DNA from: Gari tellinella
Lineage: Eukaryota > Mollusca > Bivalvia > Cardiida > Psammobiidae
NCBI GenBank assembly: GCA_922989275.2
Contig: OV277864.1
Coordinates: 55,985,550 to 56,049,549, forward strand
Direction: 5' to 3'
Length of the DNA: 64,000 nt
The notes beneath the pieces are model-generated. The model was not told the origin of the DNA. It worked only from the letters and a program-made list of their open reading frames with translations, and searched no databases. The translations under genes and the position numbers were made by a program. Positions 38,701 through 53,700 of this stretch are shown here, one piece after another. Numbering within the stretch: the first letter of the stretch is position 1; each line of letters opens with the position of its first letter.

Positions 38701-41700
38701 ATTGCTTACAGGAATTTCAATATAAAAGAAAGAAATAAAACGAAAATTAAAACCAGGCACCCCTTATAGGGACTCCCAACCGGATGGTGTACTTGTCAAA
38801 ATAAAATAAAATACTCAAATAAAAGCAAATTTGTGGCATTATTTGGCTTCTGACATTAAAAAAATATGATCAGTCCAAAAAAAGTCTCAAGAATCGTCAC
38901 CGAAGCTTAGGTTTTTTTTAATATTTTCCATCGTTTTTCTATAGCTTCAGCTGACGGTATAGTTGTTGTTGTTGCTTCTCTACACGGGCTCAGACATAAA
39001 CCCGAGTCGAATAATGTATATCAATCGCTACCAGTGATCGAAGTACGTTAATTCGCTACCATATAGATAGAGAACGCCAGTAGCCGCGTGGATAAAGGCG
39101 CTTCCTTTTATGTCATGTTTGTCTCCCCATGGAGGGTCACGGGTTCGAATCCCACCAGAGCTTCTACTTCTTTTTTTTTTAAATGCATTTTTTAACAGAA
39201 TTTATTATCCTAAACTAAATCTTACCCATTTATATAAGCATTTGACATATATTTACTAATTACAATTTTTAATGCTAAATCCGGTTGAGAGCCCCTTTAA
39301 ATCAAAATTGACTGATCCAATATATAAGCATGGAAGAAACCACTGGGCATAAATTGATAAGTAGTTTAATATCATCAGTGAATCCTTATTTGAATGATTT
39401 TTCAAGAAAACATAGTGGCATCCTAATGTGCAAATGAAAAAGAAAGTATGAACACAAGTTGAGTGTGTATGTACCCATAGTACTCGGCCTCCAGTGTTTT
39501 CAGTTGGTCTTTAACATTCTTGTAATTATCCTGTACTGTCTTCAGTCTCTCCTGTCTCTTACTGTGGGCTTTCTTCAACTCTGCAAGCTCTCTTAACTGA
39601 AATATACAAGCCATAAACATAACTACAGTCGAAACTCGATATCTTAAACTCGCTGAACTCATACTATACGATAGTTTGACACATGAACTGCATTATTTCA
39701 TGCTAGGTTCAAGTTGAACATACCCATATTTCAAAGTTAAAACGTGGCTTAGCCCCGTTTTAACTTTGAAATACAGGTATGTTCTACTTAACTGAGTTCG
39801 AGATATCAAAGTTTGACTGAATAATGATAGATATACACATTACAAATGCAATACAGAGGAATGGAATTTATAAGCAATAAAAATGTAATACAGGGCAATG
39901 GAATTGCTTGTGAGGCACTTGACGAAAATGGCAGAACTCCGTTGGGCTGAGAGTGACCGGCTGCCAAATACGTCTCAAGCTGAAAATAACAGCCTGTAAC
40001 GCACTTGGTAATTGGGATATCAAAACTGCAATTGTTGACCAGAAACAGTTTTTCTTTTTTTAAGTAACGGTGACCTTGCCCCAATGAACCCCAAATACAA
40101 GTCCAAGCTATGTCTTAATGTAGACTTGCTAAATACAAAGTTTGGTCAAAATTGGGATATCCAATCTGCAGCTATTGACTGGAAACAGTTTTTCTATTTT
40201 TAGTAACAATGACCGTGACCTGATCAACCCTAAATACAATTCCAACTTAGGCTACATACCAAGTTTGGTCATAACATGCTAATCAAAACTAAATATATTG
40301 ACCAGAAACCCTAGGCATGACAGCACCTGTCCGTCCAACAACATACCCATTCTAATAAACAGGTATTTTCTTTGAAAAACTTAATTTAAAATGCACTAGT
40401 CTTTACTAGAAACTGGAATCTTCCATTTAGAGATTCAGTGGTGAATGATTTAATTTTAATCAAACTTTCTCACCTTCAGTTTAAGAATTGCTCTACAGTC
40501 ATCCAGGTCTTTTTGTATGTGATATCTGGGCTTGGATTTCTCTCTTCTACTGGGTGACATTGATCTTGACCTTGAGTTTTGTGCTTTGCTGGTGTCTGGA
40601 GCAAGTTTCATGGGGCTCAGCCCAACACTTCTGAACTGCCTAGATGGAGTGGAGTGGGTTCTCTCATGCCTATTCAGACGAGCTACATCAAACTCTATGG
40701 TCTGGTTGATAGCATCTTCTTCCATCTGATCAATTCGCCTGTAATGCCATTTTACATATAACCCATTAACTCACAATACACCTTTTAACCCTTAGCCCGC
40801 CAAATAAATTGTCGTCTGCTATATTTCTCGTCTGCTTCAAGTTTCAAAGTGCTTCAAAGTTGCTCAAAATTGCTGAAAATGTTGTCCGAGTGTCAAACAG
40901 CTTGGATCCGGATGAGACGCCGAGTTACTCGGCGTCTCATCCGGATCCAAGCTGTTTGCATATGGAGCTATAGTCGTGACTGGCAGGCTAAGGGTTAATG
41001 CCTTTAATTTATTCCTCTACTATAGAAAATAGTTTGATTTTATACAGTCATGAAGATGCTTAATAAGAAATATTTTGTATCCTAGTAGATGGTAGCTTAA
41101 AGCAGGCTGAAAGTATAGCAGAATGTGCCTTAAGGCACATTCTGCTTTACTTTCAACCTGCTTTACGTGGGCATCTGTCTTCAAAACTAGAAACAGGCTT
41201 TGGATTAATGGTAATACACATGAGGGCCATGAGGCCCTAAATCACGCACCTTGAAACACCTGGTGTGGGGTCATTTTTACCCAAAGGGCAAAATTTGTTT
41301 ACTCTTGATGGTGGACCTGTAGGTTATGCTGTTTATTAAATATTCAAGCTCTGAGTACTGTGGTATCAGACAAGAAGTTTTCATTGCAAAATCTATTTTC
41401 CCATGACCTAGATATGCAATGGACTGGTACTATTTGAATAGTTACGAAAGAGGATTATATACAGATCAATCCTGCAAAGCTTGGTAAAAATCTAACATTG
41501 AGTTTAGGAGATTTGTTGTAAGAAATTGTAAATGATTGGCAACAGACACAGGATGATCAAAAAAGCTCACCTTGCCACTACATTAAGTTATTTTGATAGC
41601 ATGAATGTAACCGAGATATTTATAATATACATGTGTATATGAGATGACCAAATGAGATGATTTCAATGAGTCGTCACACCACCTGGCTTGGTGGAAAAAT

Positions 41701-44700
41701 AAGGAAGAACATTTTGTAATAGTCGAAACTGGATACTTAGAATTTGCTGAAATCAACCTTCCCAGTGTACTGTATTTCCTAAGTTTAATTTTGATCTCAA
41801 TCTCACTTAGTTTGAACATACCCGTATTTCAAAGTTAAAACGTGGCTAAGCCACGTTTTAACTTTGAAATATGGGGATGTTTGATCTAAAACGAGTTCGA
41901 ATTATCTTGTTTCAACTGTATAAAGTTTAATCCTTATCTGGAGCTGATTATTATTTTCCAGCACTAGAATACTTTTCATGATTTCTTGTGCAGTATGAGG
42001 CAATACGTACCCCTCCTTCTCAGCAAGTTTCCTGCGAAGGTTGTCTATTTCTTTCTGCATGCTGCGAACCTTGTACTCCAGGTCAAGAACAGGCTCCACC
42101 TGGCAAAAACAACCATAAACGCCTCAATACTGGTCAACCTTTGGCCAAAGTCATTAAACCAATATCCCATAAAAAAAAACTTTTTACTCCTTTAATCCAT
42201 TCCCCCATAAATACCCATTCTTATGCCTTTAACTCATTCCTCCACTGTTCCCTTTTATACAGTCATGAATGTGTATCATAAGAAATATTTTCTATATGCT
42301 AGCAGATAAAAGCTTAAAGCAGGCTGAAAGTAAAGCAGAATGCGGCTTATGGCGCATTCTGCTTTACTTTCAACCTGCTTTACGTAGTCACCTTTTTACA
42401 GAACTAGAAACAGGCTATGGGGTATTGGGATAAGGTAAAGCCTGCGTAATAAGATCATATTATTCCTTCCAAAGCGGAAAAGATGTCCAAGACTCAATTT
42501 AAGAATCAAGACAATGTCCATTACACAGATCTTACCTTTATTTATTCTTCCACTGAAGAAAATAGTTTCACTTTATACAGTCATAAAGGAGCACCATGAG
42601 AAGTATTCTCTATCCTAGCAGATGGTAGCTTAAAGCATGCTGAAAGTAAAGCGGAATGTGAATTAAGGCACAGTCCGCTTTATTTCAACCTGCATTAAGT
42701 ATACAGTATATTTTATTCAGAGCTCCAGATAAGGGGAGTATTTCAAACACTAACATTTTTATTACTGCATTGAACCCTAAGATGTCACTACCGATTAGAA
42801 TAGTCTCTTCTAGACGGTTCTATTGAGTAGCAACACCATAGGATTTGGTGCTGAAATGAGTGAGAAAATGTAATGGATTTTTTTCAATTTACTCCCTTAT
42901 CTGGAGCCCTGTTTTCTTACCTTTTCGTCAGCGAGGAAGCTACCACTGTTGTCCACACCAAACCTGAGCTGTCTGTGTAACTTCTCCTGTAACTCTGCTA
43001 TCATATCATATGGTATATTTTCTTACCTTTTCGTCAGCGAGGAAGCTACCACTGTTGTCCACACCAAACCTGAGCTGTCTGTGTAACTCCTCCTGTAACT
43101 CTGCTATCACATCATAATGGTATATTTTCTTACCTTTTCGTCAGCGAGGAAGCTACCACTGTTGTCCACACCAAACCTGAGCTGTCTGTAACTTCTCCTG
43201 TAACTCTGCTATCACATCATATGGTATATTTTCTTACCTTTTCGTCAGCGAGGAAGCTACCACTGTTGTCCACACCAAACCTGAGCTGTCTGTGTAACTT
43301 CTCCTGAAACTCTGCTATCACATCATCCTTGTCCATCATCTCCTACAAGTACAAAGTAATAACTTTATTTTTTCCGAAAATTGAAAATTTTACTATCACC
43401 CCTGTGATATTTATTTTATACTACCAAAATTCTGGGCTTGAACCAGGAAATCAAAATATTTCCTAAAGCTGGCTGGAATCTTGAATGTAACTAGATCCGC
43501 ATGTGATCCATAATGAAATTCACTTTTATAACAAGAGCCCCATGGGGCATATTTCGCTCACCTGAGAATAACTGACAAAATGAAGAAAAAGATTTATGTC
43601 CAGGAGAGGGTCATTTTTTACCCAATTGGCATAATTTGAACAACCTTGAAAGAGGACCTGTAGATGATGCTATGTGCCAAATATCTAAGATCAGGGTACT
43701 AGGTAGACAAAAAGATTTTTTTAAGTTTCCATTGAAACAATCTATTTTTAGCTCCTGTAACCTTCATATGCAACAGACAGGAAACATTTAAACAAAATAG
43801 GTAAAGGACATCTAAAAGTGTCACCATGCCGAATATCAAAGCTATGGCCATATCAGTTTCAGAGGAGAAGACGTTTGAAAATTTCACTATATAACTCTAT
43901 GTAAAACAGTGACCCACCGGGGTGGGGCCAATTTTGACCCCAGGGGCATAATTTGAAGAAACTTGATAAAGGACCTGTAGGTGATGCTATGTGCCATATA
44001 TCTAAGCTCTGGCCGTTGTAGTTTTTGACAAAAAGATTTTTTTTATTTTTTATAGAAAAAATCTATTTTTAGCTCCTATGACCTAGATATGCAACAGACC
44101 AGAACCATTTGAACAAAATACGTAAAAGATATTCAAAAGTGTCACCATACCAATTATCAAAGCTATGGCCATATTAGTGTCGGAGAAGAAGACGTTTGAA
44201 ATTTTCACTATATAACTCTATGTAAAACTGTGACCCCCGGGGCGGGCCAATTTTGACCCCAGGGGCATAATTTGAACAAACTTGATAGAGGACCTGTAGG
44301 CAATGCTATGTGCCAAATATCTAAGCTCTGGCCCTTGTAGTTTCAGACAAGAAGATTTTTTAAGTTTTCATTGAAAAAAAAATCTATTTTTAGCTTCTGT
44401 GACCTAGATATGCAACAGACCAGAACCATTTGAACAAAATAGGTAAAGGACATCTAAAAGTGTCACCATGCCAAATATTAAAGCTCTGGCCATATCAGTT
44501 TCAGAGAAGAAGACGTTTGAAAATTTCACTATATAACTCTATGTAAAACGGTGACCCCCGGGGCGGGGCCAATTTTGACCCCAGGGGCATAATTTGAACA
44601 AAATTGATAGAGGACTTGTAGGTGATGCTATGTGCCAAATATCTAAGCTCTGGCCTTTGCAGTTTTTGACAAGAAGATTTTTTAAGATTTCATTATTTTT

Positions 44701-47700
44701 TCACTTTGGTTGCCATGGCAACCAGAGTTCTGCATTGTTTTTAATTCTTTGAACAAATTTGAAAGAGCTTGACCCAAGGAACATTTCTGTAAAGTTTGGT
44801 TGAAATCTCTTCAGCGGTATAGGAGGAGATGTCATTTGAAGCAATTGTTAACGACGACGCACAACGCACGACGACGGACACAGGGCCATCCCAATAGCTC
44901 ACCTTGAGCCTTTGGCTCAGGTGAGCTAAAAAAAGGTTGGAATTCGAAGGAATTATACCAACTCTAAGCTGTATCTCCCCATTATATAAATATACTATCC
45001 TACCTCCTGCAAGTTTCTAGCTATCCGATTGGTGAATTGGTGTGATGTGAAAGCCGTGTATTTTCCATCCACTGCTTTCAGCAACCTAATATTGGCCAGA
45101 GGGCAACAGATCTAATGCACGTGAAAATGTTAGCAAGGTAACGTTTAAAATGGCCAACGTTCGATGAAGATGATGTCATTTGGTTTCTATAACGGTTGCG
45201 CTTATGTAAACATTCAAACAATTTACATATTCGCTGATTTTGAACCAGGTAGAGTGGAGAAAACGTTATTCTTTCCCAATAAACACGATTAGGCTAAAAC
45301 TTTAAATATTTCCATTGCAAACAGTTTGGAGCCAGATCAGATGCCGGGTGACCCGGCGTCTGATCAGGCTCAAAACTGTTAGCCATTTGTATAAAAATAA
45401 ATAGTCAGAGTTGTCAAAAAATTGTTATTTTGTACATTTTATTACGGTGCTTTTGCGGGGTTTTTTGCGTTAAAACAGGAAAGAATAACATTTTCTCCAC
45501 TGCATACATTAAACAAGTCATTTTAAATGGTTGCTGATTAAGATGTTTACAGTATTTGGGCGGTAAACATGACGTCACGCACTAATGTTTAGATAATGAT
45601 TGATGACGTCATGTTTTCATATTTTATAATTATGACAGTGACCGCCTTTAATCTATTTCGTCAAGAATAAAAGGTAGTCGGTAGGATAAAAACGTTACAC
45701 AGTGTTCTGTTGACCTAATATGGAATATACATGTACACTGCCAGTAAATTCCAAATGAGACTCGAGCTCCGCTCTCGTCCCATATGGAATTTACTGGCAG
45801 TGTATATTCCATATTAGGTCACCTGAAAACAGTGTAGCTTATATTATTAAATAAACTTGCATAAGTTAAAATATACTGTCATGCATAGGTTTCTCTTTTC
45901 GTACCTGACTGTTTATTTAGTCAACTTAAAACTTCAGACTGCTTTAAATTGTAGATCCAAGTTTTAACATTATCTAAAGTGACACTTTGGTGCGCTAATG
46001 TGGATTTGACGTCATGTTCGGTTTGATGTCATTTGCAACATTCTGTCACCTATGGTAGAGGGCTATAGTATTTTTCTGACAGCAAATTTTTACCTGGTGG
46101 GTCTGACTGTGTTTTAGGTCACAATGGCCTATGGGAGATTAACATTGTAAATGAAAGTGAGGTATAATAATAAAACCTCTTTTTCACCACCACTGAAAGA
46201 TGACAGCTTAAAGCAAAAAAATTTTTAAAAATAAGCTCTTATAGGAGCTTTCTGCTTTACTTTCAGACTGCTTTAAGCTGTATCTATTGAGCAATAGTTT
46301 AAGTCGATGTTTAACACATCAATGAACAAGTTGACTTTGAGTTGTCCTTACCTTTTTCAGGGCTAATACTTGTGACCTAAGGTCAGATTCTGCCTTCTTT
46401 GCCTGGTCATACCGTGACGTCAGTTCTGTGTACATCTGTAACAGACCAAGGACAATCTTAAACTTATTGTAATATGGAACAATTTTAGCATATACAAATG
46501 TACCGTAATAGCCCGAGTATTGAGACAGACAGGCATGAGCACACAGTGCTTACCCTGCTCCGACTGCAACCTCAGAAACAGTCTGATCAGGGTCTATATT
46601 GTTTGCCATTCAGTTTGTACCTTTTAGACAAGTTACTGTGTGATATAAGCAATAAATTCAAATTTTAGGACAATTACTGCAGTAAAACAAAATGTTCCAA
46701 CTTCTAGGATTTTAACAGTAAGCTTATATTATACTGAGAAGGTCATTCCCGTTTCCAGGTAACAATATACCCGACATTGACCAAATATTGAAGGCTAAAC
46801 CCATTACCCCATAGCCTGTTTCTAGTTTTGAAGATAGGTGACCACTTAAAGCGGTTTGAAAGTAAAGCAGAATGTGCCTCAATCTGCTAGAATATAGAAA
46901 CTATTTATTATGGTACATATTCATGACTGTATAAAGTGGACATATTTTCTGCAGTACAGGAATATATTAACTTATTACCCCATAAATACGCTTTTTCACA
47001 CCTTTAATTTATTCCTCTGCTAAGTAAAATAATTCCAATTACCACAGTTAGGTATATGTATGATAAGAACTATTTTCTATATTCTAGCAGATAATATCTT
47101 AAAGCAGGCTGAAAGTTAAGCAGAATGTGCCTTAAGGCACATTCTGCTTAACTTTCAACCTGCTTTAAGTGGTCAACTATTCTCAATACTAGAACCAGGC
47201 TATGGGGTAATGGGCTAAAGGTCTTACTGTTAACAGCCCTATTTATGTGGTTGTTTAATTCAGACTATTGAAATCATTTTGAAGACACAATTCTAATAAA
47301 TGGCTACAAAATAGAAGTTTGGAGAAACAAACTTTTTAAAAAACAATTTTTTAGATATTGTTTAGTTCAGTGTGTTATGTGACACCGTAGATTATCTTGA
47401 CTTACCGACTGTATGGAGTTGCTCTCTAGGCTGTAGGCTTGTTCTTGATTCTTCATCACTGTGAAAACATACAGGGTGTTAAATAAGTAATTTCCCATTT
47501 CACAGCCGAGACTCAACAAGAATTTTAATTCGAAAACTTTTCCTGCAATGTTTTGATGGTCTGTTAAAAAATATGTCACAAAATGACAGTTGTTGATCAA
47601 TTTCCAATTCACCCACGGCCAAAGATCATGCGGGGGCTAAAATTATTTGACTTTAAGCTTTCATTTTAAAAATCCGGCCGAGACTAATTTAGTCTGTCAT

Positions 47701-50700
47701 TTGAGGAGGAGAAAACATCACTTGAAAATAATCAACAAGTCATTTTAAAGTTTTCAAGTTAAATCTGTGCATTTGTTAACCCATTAACGCATAAATATGC
47801 CTTTTTACGCCTTTATTTTATTCCAGCAATGAAAAAAATAGTTCCTTTTTTATACAGTCATAATTATGTACAATAAGTAATATTTTCTATATCCTAATAA
47901 TGGTAGCTTAAAGCAGGCCAAAAGTAAAGCAGAATGTGAATCTACTTTACTTTCAACCTGCTTTAACACATTACCCCATAGCCTGTTTCTAGTACTTAAG
48001 ATAGGTGACCACTTAAAGCTGGTTGAAAGTACAGCAGAATGCCCCTTAAGGCGCATTCTGATTTAATTTCAGCCTGCTAGAATATATAAATTATTTCATA
48101 TGATACATATTTTTAACTGTATTAAGTGGAACTATTTTCTTCAGTGGATGAATTAATTAAAGGCGTAAAAAGGAGTATTTATGGGGTAATTGGTTAAATG
48201 GGCACCTATCCTCAAAACTAGAGACAGGCTATGGGATAATGGGTTCAAATAGAAGACACATTGTCATACTTTCAGAAGGGCTGAGTCTCAATGCAGGGTA
48301 AAAGTAATACATTCTGAATGCTCTTTGTCCTGCTGTCCTAAGATTTAGTCATGCTCTTTTATAATCATTTTCTTAAAAACCTTTTCATGCTTTCAAATAT
48401 TCCTCATAAAAATACTTTCATCATACTTCTACCCTGTCCCGATCAAGAGGCTTAGGAAACTTTTCCTCCATCCTGACAGGAGGTTACCATAATTAACCTA
48501 AGCATTGGACAATATACCCCTGAACACACAGTGTAGACCCTGTTCAGACTGCTCCTTATGCAATTTGGGTATTTATCCAACTTGATAAAGATTTAATACA
48601 GATAAACATTTTCAGCAAGTTTGGGGAAGATCCAATGACAACTACATGTATTTGAATAAGAGAAAAAGTGTGACAGAATAATGAAAGGACAGAGGGACAG
48701 ACAAACAGTGCGATTGCTATAGGGCACTCATCTCACTGTGAGCCCCGACTCTTCCTGATCAGACCTTTAGGAGTACAGTGTTCCCTCTCTTCATAGGCAC
48801 TCACAACAATATATTTACATTGACCCTGTAAAGTCTTTATGTAATCCTATTAAAAAATATGCAGTCATCTGCCGATGAACCAACACTTTGAATCTGGATT
48901 TAGCCAGTTCGGATTTCGCCCGTGCTATTCGTGGACTTCTTCAAATAGACTACATCGGGCACTTAACACTAAGCTCCCATTGGTCGACGGTCATATGACA
49001 CTAGCGGAGTGATACAGACCCATAGGTCGTTGACATCGCGTTGCTATGTGTGTAAATGGGTTAAGAAAACAACCGCGACCTGTAATTTTAGAATGTGCTT
49101 TGGCAATAGATATTCAAGTTGCACTGTTATTTGTTTGCCTTGTAAGTCTTTTCCATTCACAGAGAGAAAGTTTACTGGAAAAAATCCTGAATTTTTAATA
49201 CAGTTAGAGTACATGTAGTTGGGACTACTTTCTCACCATATTTAGAAACTGGAATGGCTATTACAATCGACATTACATCTATCAAACCTCTTTGACCGGT
49301 ATATGATAAATTCTTATACAGAAAAACAAATCTGGCTAATAAACACATTAAATTGACAAGACAGAAAATATAAATATAAATATAAGGAATAAACAACATC
49401 TCTTTGCCGCTCATGACGGTATGACTACATTAGCTTCGGGGGGTAAATTTATCGAAAACGCCCTTTGGGCGTTTACGAAATTTACCACCTGCGAAGCTAA
49501 TGTAGTCATACCGTCATGAACGTCAAAAATATGTTGTTTATTCCTATAGAATACCTCCTTATAAAGACCTTTGCCACAGTACCCTAAACAGGACAGTTAT
49601 AATAGTTAAACGTTTTTATTGCTGCAATGTTGTCTGCTTAATACTATCATCTGCTATTTGTCTCAAAGTTACATATTAGTGGACATTTTGATAGAAAAAT
49701 ATAATTATAAGTTACAAACAGCTTGAATCCAGATCAGACGCCGCGTCATGCGGCATCTGATCTGGATTCTAGTTGTTTGCAAATGTAAGTCAAACCTTTA
49801 TTTTCCCTTCCTATAACGACTCCCTACAACGCACACAATTTTTGTTGGGTGTCTTTGTAGAGAGGGAGCGCTGTACTTACTTTTCTGAGTATCTGTCTGT
49901 AGGGACTGTATCTGGTGTATAAGGTCTGCTTGTTGACTGGAGTGCTCTGTCAATTGGTTGTGTGTGGTCCACAGCTCTGCCAGCTCGTTCCTAACTGTCT
50001 CCAGTTCCTGGTTCTTGTACTCCAGATCCTTCTGCTGCTGCCGAACCTGGGTCTCAAACCTTCGCAGTAGTGACCTCGCCTCCTCCAACTTAAGATAAGA
50101 AACAGGGCAGGAGTCAATAAACCTGTATGCCTCTCTAATAGCATCCTTGACATTATAATCTGAATATTTTCTTAGCTCCAATATAATCAGCTCTTTCCCC
50201 CATTGAAGTGCCTTTTAGAACATTTAATTTATTCCTCCATTGAAGACAATTCCAATAAGAAGTCGTGAAAATGAGCCATAACAAAGACTTTCTAAATCTT
50301 AGCAGATGACCACTTAAAGCAGACATAACGTAATGCAGAATGTGCCTAAAGGTGCATTCTGCTTTATTTTACCTGCTTTGACCCTTTACTCCATAGCCTG
50401 TTTCTAGTTTTGAAGACAGGTGATCACTTAAAGCAGGCTGAAATTAAAGTAGAATGCGCCTTAAGGCGCATTCTGCTTTACTTTCAGTCTGCTTTAAGCT
50501 ACCATCTGCTACTATATAGAAAATATACTGTATGCTGCATATTCATAATTTACTGTATGGAATGGAACTATTTTCATTGGTGGAGGAATAAATCAAAGGC
50601 ATAAAAAAGAGTTTTACGGGGTAATGGGTTAAGTCAAAGGCAAAATCACTGTTAATGAGTAGTTGTTCAGGTGACCTACTTACGGGACTTTGTTGTATTT

Positions 50701-53700
50701 GTTTCCTCTCAGACTTAAACTTTTAAGTAAGGAGATATTAGAGTAGTATCTGTTTGACCAATCATCTGATCAAATCTATATAAACTCTGTGTCATCACCA
50801 AGGAAACAGGTGACCTACTTACAGGACTTTGTTGTATTTGTTTCCTCTCAGACTTAAACTTTTAAGTAAGGAGATATTAGAGTAGTATCTGTTTGACCAA
50901 TCATCTGATCAAATCTATATAAACTCTGTGTCATCACCAAGGAAACAGGTGACTTACTTACCGTAATTTGTTGTATTTGTTTCCTCTCAGACTTAAACTT
51001 TTAAGTAAGGAGATATTAGAGTAGTATCTGTTTGACCAATCATCTGATCAAATATATATAAACTCTGTGTCATCACCAAGGAAACAGGTGACCTACTTAC
51101 AGGAATTTGATGTATTTGTTTCCTCTCAGACTTAAACTTTTAAGTAAGGAGATATTAGAGTAGTATCTGTTTGACCAATCATCTGATCAAATCTATATAA
51201 ACTCTGTGTCATCACCAAGGAAACATATATCTTTGTACAGGGCTCCAGGTTAGGTGAGTATTTAAAATATTAACCCCTTCTTCGCCATGACATCATAAAT
51301 TCTAAAGAACTGTTGTATACTTTTATTTTTCAATTTTAAAATCTAGGTACTTTTGACATAAGAAATATTGAAATGAGTGTCAAACAGTTTGTATCCTGAT
51401 CAAATGCCACAATAAACAGCGTCTGAACAGGATCCAAACTGTTTGCAAATAACTACCGGGTATTTTGTACTTGGGGTAAGGCCATGAGTGGGTTAAAATA
51501 ATTATTTCTTAATCAAATCCAATGTGACCACTCATTAGAATTGCCTCAAGTGACTATCCTAATGATTTATTGCAACATAGATTTTGTCAAGATATCAAGG
51601 AGATAATGTTGGAAATATGGTTAAATAACTCTGGAGATTTAAGATTCTGATACATCATCATATTTTTTTTTTATCCAAAACCCTTATTCTCATGTAATGT
51701 TTGATGTTTTAGTTCAAGTATCTACAGAAATTGCTTTTGTGAAATACTGTGCACCCCGAGTCCAAGGTTATAAAGCTTTTGATTTGAGTCTAAAGTCGTT
51801 CTCAAGGAGGTGATTGGTCAGATTTGAGCCTAGGCTCAAATCTGACCAATCAAATGCTTGAGAACAAACTCAGACTCAACTCAAAAGCTTTATAACCTTT
51901 GAGCCAGATTTTATCATGACCTAAATGAAGCAAAAAGATTATAAAGGAATTTTCTGCATTGCTTTTCTAAAGCATTAAATAGTTATGTGATTGATCTTTC
52001 TGTTTTGTTTTAGCTATGATAGCATAGGATTTTATTGAACCAGTATACAAACCTCTCTGACAAGCTGTTCAAACTTTCCTATTTTCTGCTCTACTTCTCT
52101 GTCCAGAACCTGTAATAGAACCTAAAAAATTAATATTTCGAAGACATTTAAATATTATACAAATTAACAGTTACACTATAATATGCTTAATACAAATTTG
52201 CAGTAAATCTATTGACCCAAAGAAGTTGACTTTTTCGTAGAGATATGTAGTAAAACCTGGTCACATGCATTTGTAGCCCATAAGAGCTTTCTGCATTAAT
52301 CGTGTCCTGCATTAACTATTGTTACAAAAGCTGGCAAGCATAAAGTCAGAAGAGATGACCTGGTTTTCACAAGAGATGGCCATGCATGGTTGCCACAAAT
52401 GTGGCTAGGCATTTTAGCCACATAAGTACTATTACATCTCCAGATCATTGATGAAGAATGGGCAGCACCATATACTATCCATCTGATAACGGGCATATTA
52501 AAAGTTCTGCCATAATAGTTTGATATACATGTACATGATTCACACTATGGAAGTAAAGAGTCAAAGCCTAAAGGGTTAACTGAAACATTGCTTTTGTGTA
52601 TTTGAGACAGGTCACTGCTGAAAATAGATATCCAGCTTTAATTTTAAAGGGACTCGCAACCGGATGGTGTACTTGTCAAAATAAAATAAAATATTCAAAT
52701 AAAAGCAAATTTGTGGCATTATTTGGCTTCTGACATTAAAAAAAATATGATCAGTCCAAAAAAAGTTTCAAGACTCGTCACCGAATCTTAGTTTTTTTTA
52801 GATATTTTCCATCGTTTTTCTATAGCGTCAGCTGACGGTATAGTTGTTGTTGTTGCTTTTCTACACGGGCTCAGACATAAACCCGAGCCGAATATGTATA
52901 AATCAATCGCTACCAGTGAAGTACGTTAATTCGCTACCATATAGATAGAGAGCCCCAGTAGCCGCGTGGTTAAGGCGTTAGCCTTTGTTTTCATGTTTGT
53001 CTCCGCATGGAGGGTCACGGGTTCAAATCCCACCAGAGCTTCTTCCTTTTTTTTTTTTTGGAAATGCATTTTTTAACAGAATTTATTATCCAAAACTAAA
53101 TCTTACCCATTTATATAAGCATTTGACATATATTTACAAATTACTATTTTTAGTGTTAAATCCGGTTGTGAGCCTCTTTAACAGCCATCTGTCTTAAACT
53201 CTTAACCCATTACCCCATAAATATGCCTCTTTACGCCTCTAATTTTCTTCACTGAAGAAAAGGGTTTTTAACAGTATACAGTTAGGAATATGTAACATAA
53301 GAAATATGTTCTACATCCTGGCAGACATAGTAGCTTAAAGCAGGTTGAAAGTATTTATGTTCAATACATTTTATTAAAAACTCGCCGTGGGGTAATGGGT
53401 TAAGTTATTAAGTTGACATGTCAGAGGTTGAAGGTCACCTACCCTGACTTTACTCTCCATCTGTACCCTCACGGCCATCTCGTCCGCTTTCTCTGTACGG
53501 ATTTTCTCCAACTCTGTGTTGAGAAGCTGCAATTTCCTCTGCAGCTCTGAAAAAAGAAGACAATCAGGACTGGTGATGACGAGAGGATTCTCTTTTCCAG
53601 TCATCCGGGTACTTTTAACCTTACGCATCATCTCGGTCATTTCTTTTTTCACCTTACGCATACTCTCGGTCATTTCATTCGAATGACGTCGGACCCTATC

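Noticed and set aside
40532..40729. Plus-strand ORF opposite exon 9
   Set aside because: It is the antisense shadow of the coding exon, with no splice or homology support.
44990..45025. A possible 3-nt micro-exon (TTGCAG|GAG|GTAGG on the minus strand) between exons 6 and 7
   Set aside because: Exons 6 and 7 already join in phase and align with vertebrate centlein; a site of this size arises easily by chance.
48881..48970. Possible inverted gene fragment around GCCCGTGCTATTCGTGGAC
   Set aside because: No frame or homology could be recognised; left as unassigned intron sequence.
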